In this document: piece after piece, positions 1 through 6,366 of the stretch
Numbering within the stretch: position 1 is the first letter of the stretch
Layout of the letters: each line of letters opens with the position of its first letter
Origin: Candidatus Rifleibacteriota bacterium
Lineage (GTDB): Bacteria; Muiribacteriota; Ozemobacteria; Ozemobacterales; Ozemobacteraceae
Assembly: GCA_028691595.1 (NCBI GenBank)
Contig: JAQUZA010000123.1
Coordinates: forward strand, 1-8,292
Direction: 5' to 3'
Length of the DNA: 8,292 bases
Program-made: the position numbers and the translations under genes
The notes under the pieces: model-generated
The model's database searches: none
What the model saw: the letters and a program-made list of their open reading frames with translations, nothing else
Told to the model about the DNA's origin: nothing

Positions 1-1
1 A

Positions 2-433
2 CTGGTAAAATTCTGCCGGCCCGAAGATTCAAAAAATGAGCTCGAAAAGCTCCTCGATAATGCTGAAGAAATTTTACGTCTTCTCGGTTTGCCTTACCGG
101 GTTGTTGCCCTGTGTTCCGGAGACATCGGGTTTTCAGCGGCACAGACCTATGATATTGAGGTCTGGCTGCCATCTCAGAATACCTATCGCGAAATAAGTT
201 CCTGCAGTAATTTTGAAGATTTTCAGGCCCGCCGTGCCGGAATCAGATTCAAAGGCAATGATGCCAAGGCAAAAACCGCATTCGTTCATACTCTTAATGG
301 CTCAGGTCTGGCTGTGGGCCGAACCTGGCTTGCGATTCTCGAAAATTTTCAGGACGAGGGCGGTAGAATCTGTATTCCAGAGGTTCTCAGGCCGTATATG
401 GGTGGCCAAACCCATCTTGAACCATTGAAATAA
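2..433 (+). CDS. serS: Seryl-tRNA synthetase, C-terminal part (5' end outside window)
   Basis: Cytoplasmic class II aminoacyl-tRNA synthetase that charges tRNA(Ser) with serine. The reading frame is open from the first bases of the window, so this is the last ~143 residues of a protein usually about 420-430 residues long. The piece carries the SerRS catalytic-core signatures: a segment reading AAQTYDIEVWLP, then YREISSCSNFEDFQARR, then the class II motif 3 region LNGSGLAVGRTWLAILEN, whose Arg contacts ATP. It ends in the usual short tail (IPEVLRPYMGG). A TTG near position 89 lies inside the gene and is not a start. The next gene begins 15 nt after the stop with no terminator between them, so read-through is likely. 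The identification is firm; only the missing N-terminal tRNA-binding coiled coil and motifs 1 and 2 cannot be checked. Confidence 0.96.
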   Translation: MVKFCRPEDSKNELEKLLDNAEEILRLLGLPYRVVALCSGDIGFSAAQTYDIEVWLPSQNTYREISSCSNFEDFQARRAGIRFKGNDAKAKTAFVHTLNGSGLAVGRTWLAILENFQDEGGRICIPEVLRPYMGGQTHLEPLK

Positions 434-448
434 CTTAAGGAATCAGTA

Positions 449-2236
449 TTGAGTAATCTGAAGAATGTTTTTCTTCTGGTTCTTATTGTTGCAGCGTCTG
501 TCCTGACCGGTTGTTCTGGCGAGTCAGGGCCGACGCTGATTTATAATTTTCCGGTTCCAACTGACCTCAGGTTGTCGGGTGTCATCAACCTGGCAGATGT
601 GGCCATGCACCCGGATCTCGGTGGAATAACCCCATCTATTATTGATTTGCGGCCGTTCTCGATAACGATCCAGGATGACACATCCAAAGCAGTTGATGCC
701 GATGAACAGGGGCGTTTTGTGCTTGAACCCGTCAGCATCAGAGATCAGGTAGTGATTTTCTGCCGGCACAGTGTCAACAGTAATCTGGTTCTTGAGTGGA
801 TGGCTGCTTCTTCTGCCGGTTTATACGGAGAAGTCGAGGTTACGATCGATCTGCGGTCAACTGCATGCTCGATGATTGCAAGGTGCCTGCGCGAAAAATA
901 CGGCCGGCGTATCAGGCCCGAAGAACTTAAAACCGAGCATATTGCCGCAACTGTCGATGCAATTGCCGAGGTTCTCGAAAAGTTTCCTTCAAAGCTGGCG
1001 GCGCAGGCCCTCGATCAAGTGCCTGAAGTCAAAGCCGCCTATGTTTCAATGGCAGACTCTCTTCACCTGGGTAACTCCGGGGCTTTCCCGAATGAACATG
1101 TTCTCTTGCTGCACATGGCAGGGGATAACAGTCTCTCTTCATATCTGAGCGGCAATATTCTTGATATTGCCGAAGCCGGGTTACCATCAGGAACCCAGAT
1201 TCTTATTCAGGTCGATACACCGATCGAAGGTCTCAGGCGCTTGATGATCCGCAAAAACGAGGTTGTTGAACTTGTCGCCCTTGGCCCAATGGATTCAAGT
1301 TCAGGAGCCGTAATTGCCGATTTTATTGCCTGGGCACGTCGAGCTTTTCCGGCCCGCCGGTTTTCTCTGGTCATAAGCTCTCATGCTGATGGCTGGAAGA
1401 ATTCAACAAGTCTTCGTAATTCCCTGATAATTGATGACAGTGCCGAAAAGAAGGGTGATCCGATCGAAATCGCAGCCTTTATCGATGCCGCTGCTAACAT
1501 CTTTGACGGCAGTCGCAGGCCGCTGGAATTGCTCGCCTTCGATGCCTGCAATATGGCTGGCATTGAGATTGCTCTGCAATTCAAAAACTGTGCTGTAATG
1601 ACCCTTTTTTCTCAGGCTTTTGTCCCGGCAACCGGCTTTCCCTACAGGCAGGTTGTCGAAGGTATTTCCCGGTCGGGAGTAACAAAATTTGACGGTGAAG
1701 CTCTTGGCAGGCTCTTTTGCGAAGAATATCGCAAAAGGTATATCGATGGGCTGGTCAGTGAGCCGGTAACCATCTCGCTGTTGCGCAATTCATCTTTACC
1801 CGCATTTATGGCTCGTCTGAATACCTGGTTTGTGAAGATTCATAATGAACGCGACAAATACGCCAAAGTTCTCGCCAGTTTGCGAGATAACCTTGAATTT
1901 CTGGTAGAAGAAGGCGAAAAAAAATACGTTGTCCAGGCCTTCGAAAGGGCAGAAAATCGTGATTTAAAAAGCCTGGTGACCAATGCTGTCGGGCCCCTCA
2001 CCACACTAAAAATTGACAGTGAAAACCTGCTTAAGGAGTTTTCTAACCTGATTGTTCTCGAATATCACTCACAACGTCATTTTTCAGGAGCCAGCGGTTT
2101 GTCGATCACTTTGCCTGACCGGGCTACCTGGTTCTCTGATTTTGTTGGCCCGTCTCCCTCATCGTGGTTTTTTATGTCGTTTGCCCTCGAAACCCTTTGG
2201 CCAGATATTCTGGCGGCCATAAATTCATCAGAATGA
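449..2236 (+). CDS. Clostripain-like (peptidase C11) lipoprotein
   Basis: Predicted cell-envelope cysteine peptidase of 595 residues. The N-terminus is a lipoprotein signal peptide: Lys5, a hydrophobic core at about residues 7-18 and lipobox LTGC (19-22), so Cys22 should be lipidated. Residues ~38-115 look like a small beta-sandwich module (DEQGRFVLEPV resembles a carboxypeptidase-regulatory repeat; tentative). Residues ~115-210 are not recognised. The C11 domain begins near residue 217 (VLLLHMAGDNSLSSYL) and fills the rest of the protein. The catalytic dyad is visible as His312 in SSHADGW and Cys367 in FDACNMAG, in the order and approximate spacing expected of clan CD clostripain relatives. 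The family cleaves after basic residues, often Arg, but specificity here is unknown. The start is TTG at 449, with AAGGA at 437-441; this start is needed to keep the whole signal peptide. It follows serS by 15 nt and probably shares its transcript. Domain call good; substrate unknown. Confidence 0.88.
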   Translation: MSNLKNVFLLVLIVAASVLTGCSGESGPTLIYNFPVPTDLRLSGVINLADVAMHPDLGGITPSIIDLRPFSITIQDDTSKAVDADEQGRFVLEPVSIRDQVVIFCRHSVNSNLVLEWMAASSAGLYGEVEVTIDLRSTACSMIARCLREKYGRRIRPEELKTEHIAATVDAIAEVLEKFPSKLAAQALDQVPEVKAAYVSMADSLHLGNSGAFPNEHVLLLHMAGDNSLSSYLSGNILDIAEAGLPSGTQILIQVDTPIEGLRRLMIRKNEVVELVALGPMDSSSGAVIADFIAWARRAFPARRFSLVISSHADGWKNSTSLRNSLIIDDSAEKKGDPIEIAAFIDAAANIFDGSRRPLELLAFDACNMAGIEIALQFKNCAVMTLFSQAFVPATGFPYRQVVEGISRSGVTKFDGEALGRLFCEEYRKRYIDGLVSEPVTISLLRNSSLPAFMARLNTWFVKIHNERDKYAKVLASLRDNLEFLVEEGEKKYVVQAFERAENRDLKSLVTNAVGPLTTLKIDSENLLKEFSNLIVLEYHSQRHFSGASGLSITLPDRATWFSDFVGPSPSSWFFMSFALETLWPDILAAINSSE

Positions 2237-2252
2237 GCTTAAAGTCGTGGTG

Positions 2253-2281
2253 TTGACATGCCCATGGTCGCGGTTTATAAT
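2253..2281 (+). promoter_or_regulatory. Fully consensus sigma-70-type promoter for psd-pssA
   Basis: TTGACA at 2253-2258 and TATAAT at 2276-2281 are separated by exactly 17 bp, matching the vegetative promoter consensus at all twelve hexamer positions with the ideal spacer. It lies just after the C11 peptidase stop and about 35 bp before the psd start. Transcription would begin near 2288, leaving a leader of about 28 nt with an AAGGAG ribosome site at 2302-2307. This is direct sequence reading; activity in the host is inferred. Confidence 0.9.
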
Positions 2282-2315
2282 GACTTGCCTTTAATTACCT
2301 CAAGGAGCCAAATGA

Positions 2316-2948
2316 ATGCGAAGCCCAATTCACAGAGAAGGTTTTTTTATTGCCGGTTCTCTGTTTGCTCTTGCAATCGTGTTTTCAACTTTGAGTCGCT
2401 GGCTGGGCCGGTTTTTTTATCTGGCTACCGCGTTCACGCTGTATTTTTTCAGAGACCCGGAAAGGTCGATTCCGCAGGGCGATTGCCTGATAGTTTCGCC
2501 TGCCGATGGTAAGGTCGTAGGTATCGATTCGGTTGAACATGTTCCTTTCATCGACGGCCCGGCAAAAAGAGTCAGCATTTTTCTCTCTATTTTTGATGTT
2601 CATATTAACAGGTCACCAATTAAAGGAAAAATTGCTTATCGGCATTACACACCTGGCGAGTTTCTCGCCGCCTTTGAACCCAAAGCTTCGGTTAAAAATG
2701 AACAGAATGCGGTTGGCATAGAAGATGGCGAAGGTTATCGCGTCCTGGTCAAACAGATCGCAGGTCTCATCGCCCGCCGAATTCTCTGCTGGAAAAACCC
2801 TGGCGACCAGGTCGCTGCGGGCGAACGTTTTGGCCTCATTCGGTTTGGGTCGCGCACAGAAATTTATATGCCTCTCGATGCTCGCATTGAAGTCCGACTT
2901 GGGCAGCGGGTTCATGGTGGCTCAAGCATTATTGCCAGAAGATCATGA
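2316..2948 (+). CDS. psd: Phosphatidylserine decarboxylase proenzyme, short (PSD-A) type
   Basis: Converts phosphatidylserine to phosphatidylethanolamine and CO2 at the inner membrane, using a pyruvoyl group made by self-cleavage. The 210 residues match the short PSD class. Hydrophobic stretches at about 9-26 and 31-45 anchor the N-terminus, followed by FFRDPER (44-50), SPADGKV with Asp64 (61-67), FDVHINR with His96 (93-99), NEQN (128-131, usually NERN) and GERFGLIRFGSR (169-180). By alignment with the LGST site of E. coli Psd, processing should fall at Gly178-Ser179 in FGSR, leaving a 32-residue alpha chain with N-terminal pyruvate. Asp64 and His96 fit the maturation triad with Ser179. ATG 2316 has AAGGAG 8 nt upstream. 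A second ATG four bases earlier (2312) is in another frame and gives no recognisable protein. The pssA start follows one base after the stop. Confidence 0.95.
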   Translation: MRSPIHREGFFIAGSLFALAIVFSTLSRWLGRFFYLATAFTLYFFRDPERSIPQGDCLIVSPADGKVVGIDSVEHVPFIDGPAKRVSIFLSIFDVHINRSPIKGKIAYRHYTPGEFLAAFEPKASVKNEQNAVGIEDGEGYRVLVKQIAGLIARRILCWKNPGDQVAAGERFGLIRFGSRTEIYMPLDARIEVRLGQRVHGGSSIIARRS

Positions 2949-2949
2949 C

Positions 2950-3738
2950 ATGAACGAAGAATTATCTTCCGTTCAGACGGAGCAACCAGTCCGGGAAAAA
3001 AAGCGTTTTGTCAGCAGACACCTTTCGATTCTGCCGAACGCCTGTACTTCGATGAACCTGGTCTGCGGCTACCTTTCAGTTGTAATGAGTTCCCAGGGCG
3101 AGTTTCTCGCCGCCGGCTGGTTGATAATGCTGGCCAATATTTTTGATATTCTCGATGGCCGACTAGCAAGACTGACCTCAGTTGAATCCAGATTTGGGGC
3201 CGAACTTGATTCTCTGGCAGATCTGGTAAGCTTTGGCGTAGCCCCGGCATTTCTTGTTTATACCAGGTATCTTGAGCATGACCGTATTTTTGGCCTGGTA
3301 ATCACGGGTATTTTTGTTCTTTGCGGGGCTTTGCGACTGGCACGGTTCAATGTTACACCACCCGCAAAGCATGACGTTTTTCAGGGCCTGCCGATCCCGG
3401 CCGGTGCTGGCATACTCGCTACCATGACTATCTTTGAACTGCAGTTTTTTAATTTCATGCGCATTCCCGCAGTGGTGATTCCGTTCATTGTTCTGGTCAC
3501 CTCTTTTCTTATGGTGAGTACGGTTGAATACCCCGCTATGAAAAAGACTCCAAAAACCAGCAACAAAAGAAGACTGGCAGTTATTCTGGCGCTTGTTGCG
3601 CTGGTGGTTAATCCGCCGATTACGCTTTTCTTTCTTACCTGGGGCTTCGCTCTCTACGGGCTCTTTTTCAGCCTTCTCAAAAATATACTTCTGATTTTAA
3701 GAAGGTTCAGGCGCAACAATCCAGAAACCCATCAATAG
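2950..3738 (+). CDS. pssA: CDP-diacylglycerol--serine O-phosphatidyltransferase
   Basis: Integral membrane enzyme that joins CDP-diacylglycerol and serine to give phosphatidylserine and CMP, supplying the substrate for Psd encoded just upstream. The 262-residue product has a charged cytosolic N-terminus (about 1-24) and then the CDP-alcohol phosphatidyltransferase signature, complete in this protein: Asp66, Asp69-Gly70, Ala73-Arg74, Gly83, Asp87 and Asp91 (pattern DxxDGxxAR, eight residues, GxxxDxxxD). These Asp residues bind the catalytic divalent metals. Several hydrophobic segments follow, from about 35 to 245, and the C-terminus is basic (ILRRFRRN). The frame is open upstream to 2725, inside psd, but that part is a shadow of psd; homology begins after ATG 2950. 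In-frame ATG 2914 is a weaker alternative. The ribosome site before 2950 is poor, so translation probably depends on coupling to psd, which ends one base earlier. Confidence 0.94.
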   Translation: MNEELSSVQTEQPVREKKRFVSRHLSILPNACTSMNLVCGYLSVVMSSQGEFLAAGWLIMLANIFDILDGRLARLTSVESRFGAELDSLADLVSFGVAPAFLVYTRYLEHDRIFGLVITGIFVLCGALRLARFNVTPPAKHDVFQGLPIPAGAGILATMTIFELQFFNFMRIPAVVIPFIVLVTSFLMVSTVEYPAMKKTPKTSNKRRLAVILALVALVVNPPITLFFLTWGFALYGLFFSLLKNILLILRRFRRNNPETHQ

Positions 3739-3898
3739 TCTGGTTCTCTTATAAGAGGGAGTAAACCGATCAAGCCTGGTCAAAACTCCGTGCGCCCGCG
3801 CACCCGCAAAATCTCACATGTCCATTCCTGTATAATGTAGAGCCCGTAACAAGCGCAGAGAAAAGCAGATCAGGCCGTTTATAATTTTTCCAAAAAAC
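3739..3898. other. Non-coding stretch with two small palindromes and a -10-like box
   Basis: No credible reading frame is seen on either strand. Three items stand out. A perfect 12-bp palindrome, CTCTTATAAGAG, lies at 3746-3757, eight bases after the pssA stop. A GC-rich hairpin lies at 3790-3803 (GTGCGC, two bases, GCGCAC). A TATAAT hexamer at 3831-3836 has no convincing -35 partner at 16-18 bp. A transcript starting near 3843 would run into the long hairpin at 3899-3944 and be about 100 nt long, so a small RNA is possible but unproven. The stretch may simply be the 3' untranslated region of pssA. Confidence 0.4.
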
Positions 3899-3944
3899 AA
3901 ATAAACCAGAAAAACGCTTCCAAGGCGGTTTTTCTGGTTTATTT
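3899..3944. terminator. Long near-perfect hairpin, probable bidirectional terminator
   Basis: The left arm (3899-3917) and right arm (3925-3944) form a 16-bp stem of A/T-rich outer sequence, then one bulged G (3928), then three inner pairs (CGC with GCG) closing a 7-base loop TTCCAAG. The right arm ends in a T-rich run; read from the other strand, the left arm likewise ends in T-rich sequence, so it could stop transcription both ways. It lies 160 nt past pssA and is the strongest terminator-like structure in the window. It faces the convergent minus-strand unit, but the palindromic repeat lies between. Confidence 0.75.
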
Positions 3945-3953
3945 AAAAACGAG

Positions 3954-4097
3954 CTAGTGCTTTGTCAAACTTGTATCTGTATTAATACCGTCATCCCGCG
4001 CAAGCGGGAATCTTATCTCTAACGGATTAGATCACCGTTTGCACGGGGGTGACATCGAGGCCGTTGATTTGTATCTTCGACTTTGACAAACCACTGG
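3954..4097. repeat. MITE/REP-like imperfect palindromic repeat element
   Basis: About 144 bp of nested inverted repeats. The outer arms are 3954-3970 and 4081-4097; they share AGTG, one variable base, then TTTGTCAAA when the right arm is read on the minus strand. An inner pair starts at 3990 with GTCATCCCGCGCAAGCGGGA and is matched on the minus strand, from 4053 downward, by GTCACCCCCGTGCAAACGG. Both inner units can fold alone, the left through CCCGC-GCAA-GCGGG (3994-4007). The centre near 4020-4028 is A/T-rich. The GTCAT-CCCGC-GCGGG core resembles dispersed palindromes common in proteobacterial genomes (established knowledge). No transposase is present, so any movement would be in trans. The two halves differ by substitutions and by the distance between outer and inner repeats, which suggests an old copy. 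Confidence 0.7.
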
Positions 4098-4151
4098 TTA
4101 GTTTTCATGGTTCAAATGATCGGCATAATATCAGCAGGTAGAATTGACTGA

Positions 4152-4811
4152 TCAATCAACTCTCGATGAAACAATTTCGACCTTGTCTATCATGGGTAAA
4201 CCGTTCTCATCACTGCGAACAATACCGCGCACATGAAGAATTGTCCCCTTTGGAAACAGCTTTGGCAGCCTGCCTAATTTAATTGCTCCGGTGGGGTCGG
4301 CAAGCAGATACATTCTGTCGCCTCTGACACCATAGCCCTTTGCCAGGACTCCCATGAGGCCAACATATTGGCCCTGCATCTCAATTGGAGCAAAAAGAAT
4401 CTGTGAAACCGATACCATTTTTTCAACTTCAATGTTCAGGGACTTAACTTCGGCAACATGCAAAAAAGCTCTGCCATTGGCAATCTTGACCTGAGCAAGA
4501 ACGTTCATGGGTTTCCAGAATGCCGGGCTTGAACCGGTTTCGCTGTCCTGAGGAATTAGGCCGGTGCAATAGACAGCATTGCGTTCATCATCGCAAAGTA
4601 CCCAGTCTGAGCGGGTGACGGGAGGACTGCCCGGGGCATTCTGCCAGCCGGAATAATGACCGGTGACCGAAACGAATTTGCCTTCAAATGCTGCAGGGTT
4701 TCTTATGAGTTCTGAGATTGGAGTTATAAGCTCTTCTGCTGAGAAGGCGTTGTTGGAAACCAGTGTAAGAACTGCGAGAAGAATTGACAGGAAAAAATGT
4801 TGTCTATTCAT
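4152..4811 (-). CDS. Secreted protein with two tandem OB-like repeats, function unknown
   Basis: A 219-residue predicted exported protein that I do not recognise by name. The N-terminus is a Sec signal peptide: Arg3, hydrophobic core about 6-18, and likely cleavage after Ser24 in AFS-AEE, with no lipobox. The mature part contains two similar modules. Residues 33-56 and a stretch starting near residue 133 share S-x-[LI], Pro six residues after the Ser, Gly five later, then [FY]V and another Gly, like the first strands of OB-fold stress or nucleic-acid-binding domains. Cys73 and Cys82 in module one could form a disulfide. The start is ATG 4811, with GGGAG about 9 nt upstream; TTG 4817 in the same frame would put the ribosome site too close. 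The ATG lies inside the end of the DUF1232 gene (8-nt overlap, ATGAATAG), which implies coupled translation. Periplasmic location is inferred; the ligand is unknown. Confidence 0.75.
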   Translation of the reverse strand: MNRQHFFLSILLAVLTLVSNNAFSAEELITPISELIRNPAAFEGKFVSVTGHYSGWQNAPGSPPVTRSDWVLCDDERNAVYCTGLIPQDSETGSSPAFWKPMNVLAQVKIANGRAFLHVAEVKSLNIEVEKMVSVSQILFAPIEMQGQYVGLMGVLAKGYGVRGDRMYLLADPTGAIKLGRLPKLFPKGTILHVRGIVRSDENGLPMIDKVEIVSSRVD

Positions 4812-5247
4812 TGGCAAAATCTCCCAGGTGAACGTATTTTTTCTTGATCTGTTCAGTTAAGTCGGGTAGTTCGGCAAGCTTTTTCTGGCCAAGCTTTTTG
4901 ATTGTATCTATTGAAAAGTGCTGCTCACCAAACATCAGGCCCATGTGCTTCTGAACAAACTGCAGGTCGGCAAGAACCTCATCGGCATTGCAGACTCCAC
5001 TGATTGGCGCACCGGTCGACAAAAAATGCCTTGCAGCTTCAACAAATACCATCAGATCATCAAGATAGCCGATGTTGGGAACATCGTCGGGGATCATATC
5101 GTGGTCGTCTACGAGATAAACGAAGGTTCCGACAAGAATTTCGCGCCTTTCAGTTGTCAGGTGCGAGAAAGTCGAATAGCGGAGAAACTTTTTGATGTAA
5201 TCTCTGAGTTTTTGATCGATAAGATCCTTCAGTTTTTCATTGTTCAT
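4804..5247 (-). CDS. DUF1232 (YkvA-like) domain protein
   Basis: A 147-residue protein whose middle (about 38-76) carries the DUF1232 signature: VYLVDDHDMIPDDVP followed by GYLDDLMVF, i.e. the D-x-IPD and G-Y-x-DD pattern. The family is widespread and its biochemical role is not established. In many members this region is a membrane-associated helical hairpin; here it is only moderately hydrophobic and no signal peptide is seen, so the protein is probably cytoplasmic or peripheral. The flanks are helical and charged (Lys-rich at 5-20 and 117-139). The start is ATG 5247, with GGGAG about 11 nt upstream. The downstream gene for a secreted OB-like protein starts 8 nt before this stop, so the two form a unit transcribed away from the RNase Z-like gene. 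Domain call good, function unknown. Confidence 0.8.
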   Translation of the reverse strand: MNNEKLKDLIDQKLRDYIKKFLRYSTFSHLTTERREILVGTFVYLVDDHDMIPDDVPNIGYLDDLMVFVEAARHFLSTGAPISGVCNADEVLADLQFVQKHMGLMFGEQHFSIDTIKKLGQKKLAELPDLTEQIKKKYVHLGDFANE

Positions 5248-5288
5248 TAGGTTTCAGCTCCCTCGATGGTTTACGCGCTTGAATCTAC

Positions 5289-5316
5289 CATATATCTCAA
5301 GCTGAGGCAATTGCAA
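5289..5316 (-). promoter_or_regulatory. Candidate promoter for the DUF1232 / OB-like pair
   Basis: On the minus strand, TTGCAA (5316-5311) and TATATG (5294-5289) are 16 bp apart, each matching four of six consensus bases, about 40 bp upstream of the DUF1232 start. The -35 box overlaps the palindrome GCAATTGC (5307-5314). The intergenic space is short and divergent, so a promoter must exist here, but this exact pair is only a guess. Confidence 0.35.
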
Positions 5317-5344
5317 ACTCCAGCATGCAGCAACAAAATTTATA

Positions 5345-5374
5345 TTGGCTGGAAACAGCAAGATTGTGTTAAAT
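5345..5374 (+). promoter_or_regulatory. Candidate promoter for the RNase Z-like / regulator operon
   Basis: TTGGCT (5345-5350) and TTAAAT (5369-5374) are separated by 18 bp, each with four of six consensus bases. Transcription would start near 5381 and give a leader of about 35 nt before ATG 5416, including the GGAAGGA ribosome site at 5404-5410. It is weak compared with the psd promoter, and other pairings in this A/T-rich region are possible. Confidence 0.35.
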
Positions 5375-5415
5375 TAACCGGGCTCAAATGGGCAAGACAA
5401 ATTGGAAGGATTTAA

Positions 5416-6366
5416 ATGACAACCCCACAATTTCCGCTTCAAGATCAACTCCGTGGGTATTCACGAGCACTTTTTTCCACCTGGCTGTATCATCGACGCT
5501 TCAATATTCTATTCGATGCCGGAGAAGGCGTTTCGACAGGACTTATGAATCGAGTTTTCGGAATTCGCCGGGTTTTTCTTTCTCACGGGCATGCCGACCA
5601 CATAGCCGGATTGATCAATCTCATAAATATTCGCAATCTAGGGGCCGGAGATCAGACGGCGAGCCTGCAAATCTATTTTCCTCGCGATAACAGATTAATA
5701 GAATACGTAACAGACTATCTGACCCGAACCCAGAAAGATCTTTCTTTCAAGCTTGAATGGATACCGCTGGATGCGGATGAAAAAATCATTCTTGATGACC
5801 AGAAAAGTAAAATTTTTATGCGTACTTTTAAAACACGCCACTCCCAGAGGCAACTCAGCCTTGGCTACAATATCATCGAGCAGAGGCGGCGTTTAAAACC
5901 GCAGTTTGCCGGGCTCTCTCAACGTGAAATAAATGAAACCATCTGGGCAAAGGGCAAAGAAGAGGTTGCTGAAGAATTTGAAAAAATAATTTTTTCCTAT
6001 GGCGGTGATTCGCGCCCGATAGAGCCGGAGAAAATCAGTGAAAGCCTCTTTTTATGCCATGAATGTACCTATATGGATGTTGAGGACGATGAGCGAAATT
6101 TTCAGCAACATTCGTATCTCGATGAAGTGCTCGAGACTGCCATGGCAGCAAAGGTTGAGACTCTTCTGCTCTTTCACACCTCTTTGCGCTATAACCTCGA
6201 TGAGATTAGAAAAAAGCTTGAAGAAGCCATTGCAAAAAAGAATCCGGCCTGCAGAATTCTAGTCCTTTATGGCGATGGTATTTTTGATACAGCTGCGACG
6301 CAGAACTGGAGAAGACGCATTCAAAAAGAAAAAGCTCAGGAAAAAGCTTCAGGAGAACATCCTTGA
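5416..6366 (+). CDS. RNase Z-like metallo-beta-lactamase-fold hydrolase
   Basis: Two-zinc hydrolase of 316 residues related to RNase Z (tRNA 3'-processing endonuclease). Metal ligands expected from B. subtilis RNase Z are all present: His57, His59, Asp61 and His62 in SHGHADH, His142 in TRHSQRQ, Asp198 in GGDSRP and His254 in LLLFHTSLRY. The HECTYMD segment and His232 (QHSYLDE) correspond to the HEAT and catalytic HST regions. LFDAGEGVS (32-40) fits the family strand before the metal motif. Two departures are visible: the N-terminus lacks the Gly-rich FLGTGA strand, and the 145-195 stretch lacks the classical exosite-arm sequence, having GLSQREI and a helical Glu/Lys segment instead. It could process tRNA or another phosphodiester substrate, so I withhold the name rnz. 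ATG 5416 is preceded directly by an in-frame TAA, so it cannot extend upstream; AAGGA lies 5 nt away. The stop overlaps the regulator start. Confidence 0.85.
   Translation: MTTPQFPLQDQLRGYSRALFSTWLYHRRFNILFDAGEGVSTGLMNRVFGIRRVFLSHGHADHIAGLINLINIRNLGAGDQTASLQIYFPRDNRLIEYVTDYLTRTQKDLSFKLEWIPLDADEKIILDDQKSKIFMRTFKTRHSQRQLSLGYNIIEQRRRLKPQFAGLSQREINETIWAKGKEEVAEEFEKIIFSYGGDSRPIEPEKISESLFLCHECTYMDVEDDERNFQQHSYLDEVLETAMAAKVETLLLFHTSLRYNLDEIRKKLEEAIAKKNPACRILVLYGDGIFDTAATQNWRRRIQKEKAQEKASGEHP

Noticed and set aside
2312..2512. An ATG four bases before the psd start (ATGAATG) opening a ~66-codon frame
   Set aside because: It sits only 4 nt from the AAGGAG site, its product is unlike any family I know, and the overlapping psd frame is fully conserved in motifs.
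2725..2949. Upstream extension of the pssA frame by 75 codons
   Set aside because: It lies wholly inside psd in another frame and has no transferase-like sequence; homology begins after ATG 2950.
3990..4053. The inverted GTCA...CCC units, considered as a short CRISPR array
   Set aside because: The two units are in opposite orientation, diverged and only two in number, which is palindromic-repeat structure and not direct repeats with spacers.
4144..4159. Near-palindrome TTGACTGATCAATCAA at the end of the secreted-protein gene
   Set aside because: One mismatched pair, no T-run, and it overlaps the stop codon; too short to call an operator or terminator without other copies.
4918..5250. Plus-strand open frames opposite the DUF1232 gene
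   Set aside because: They mirror the minus-strand DUF1232 frame, which carries the recognised D-x-IPD and GYLDD motifs and a good ribosome site; the plus-strand products have no recognisable features.
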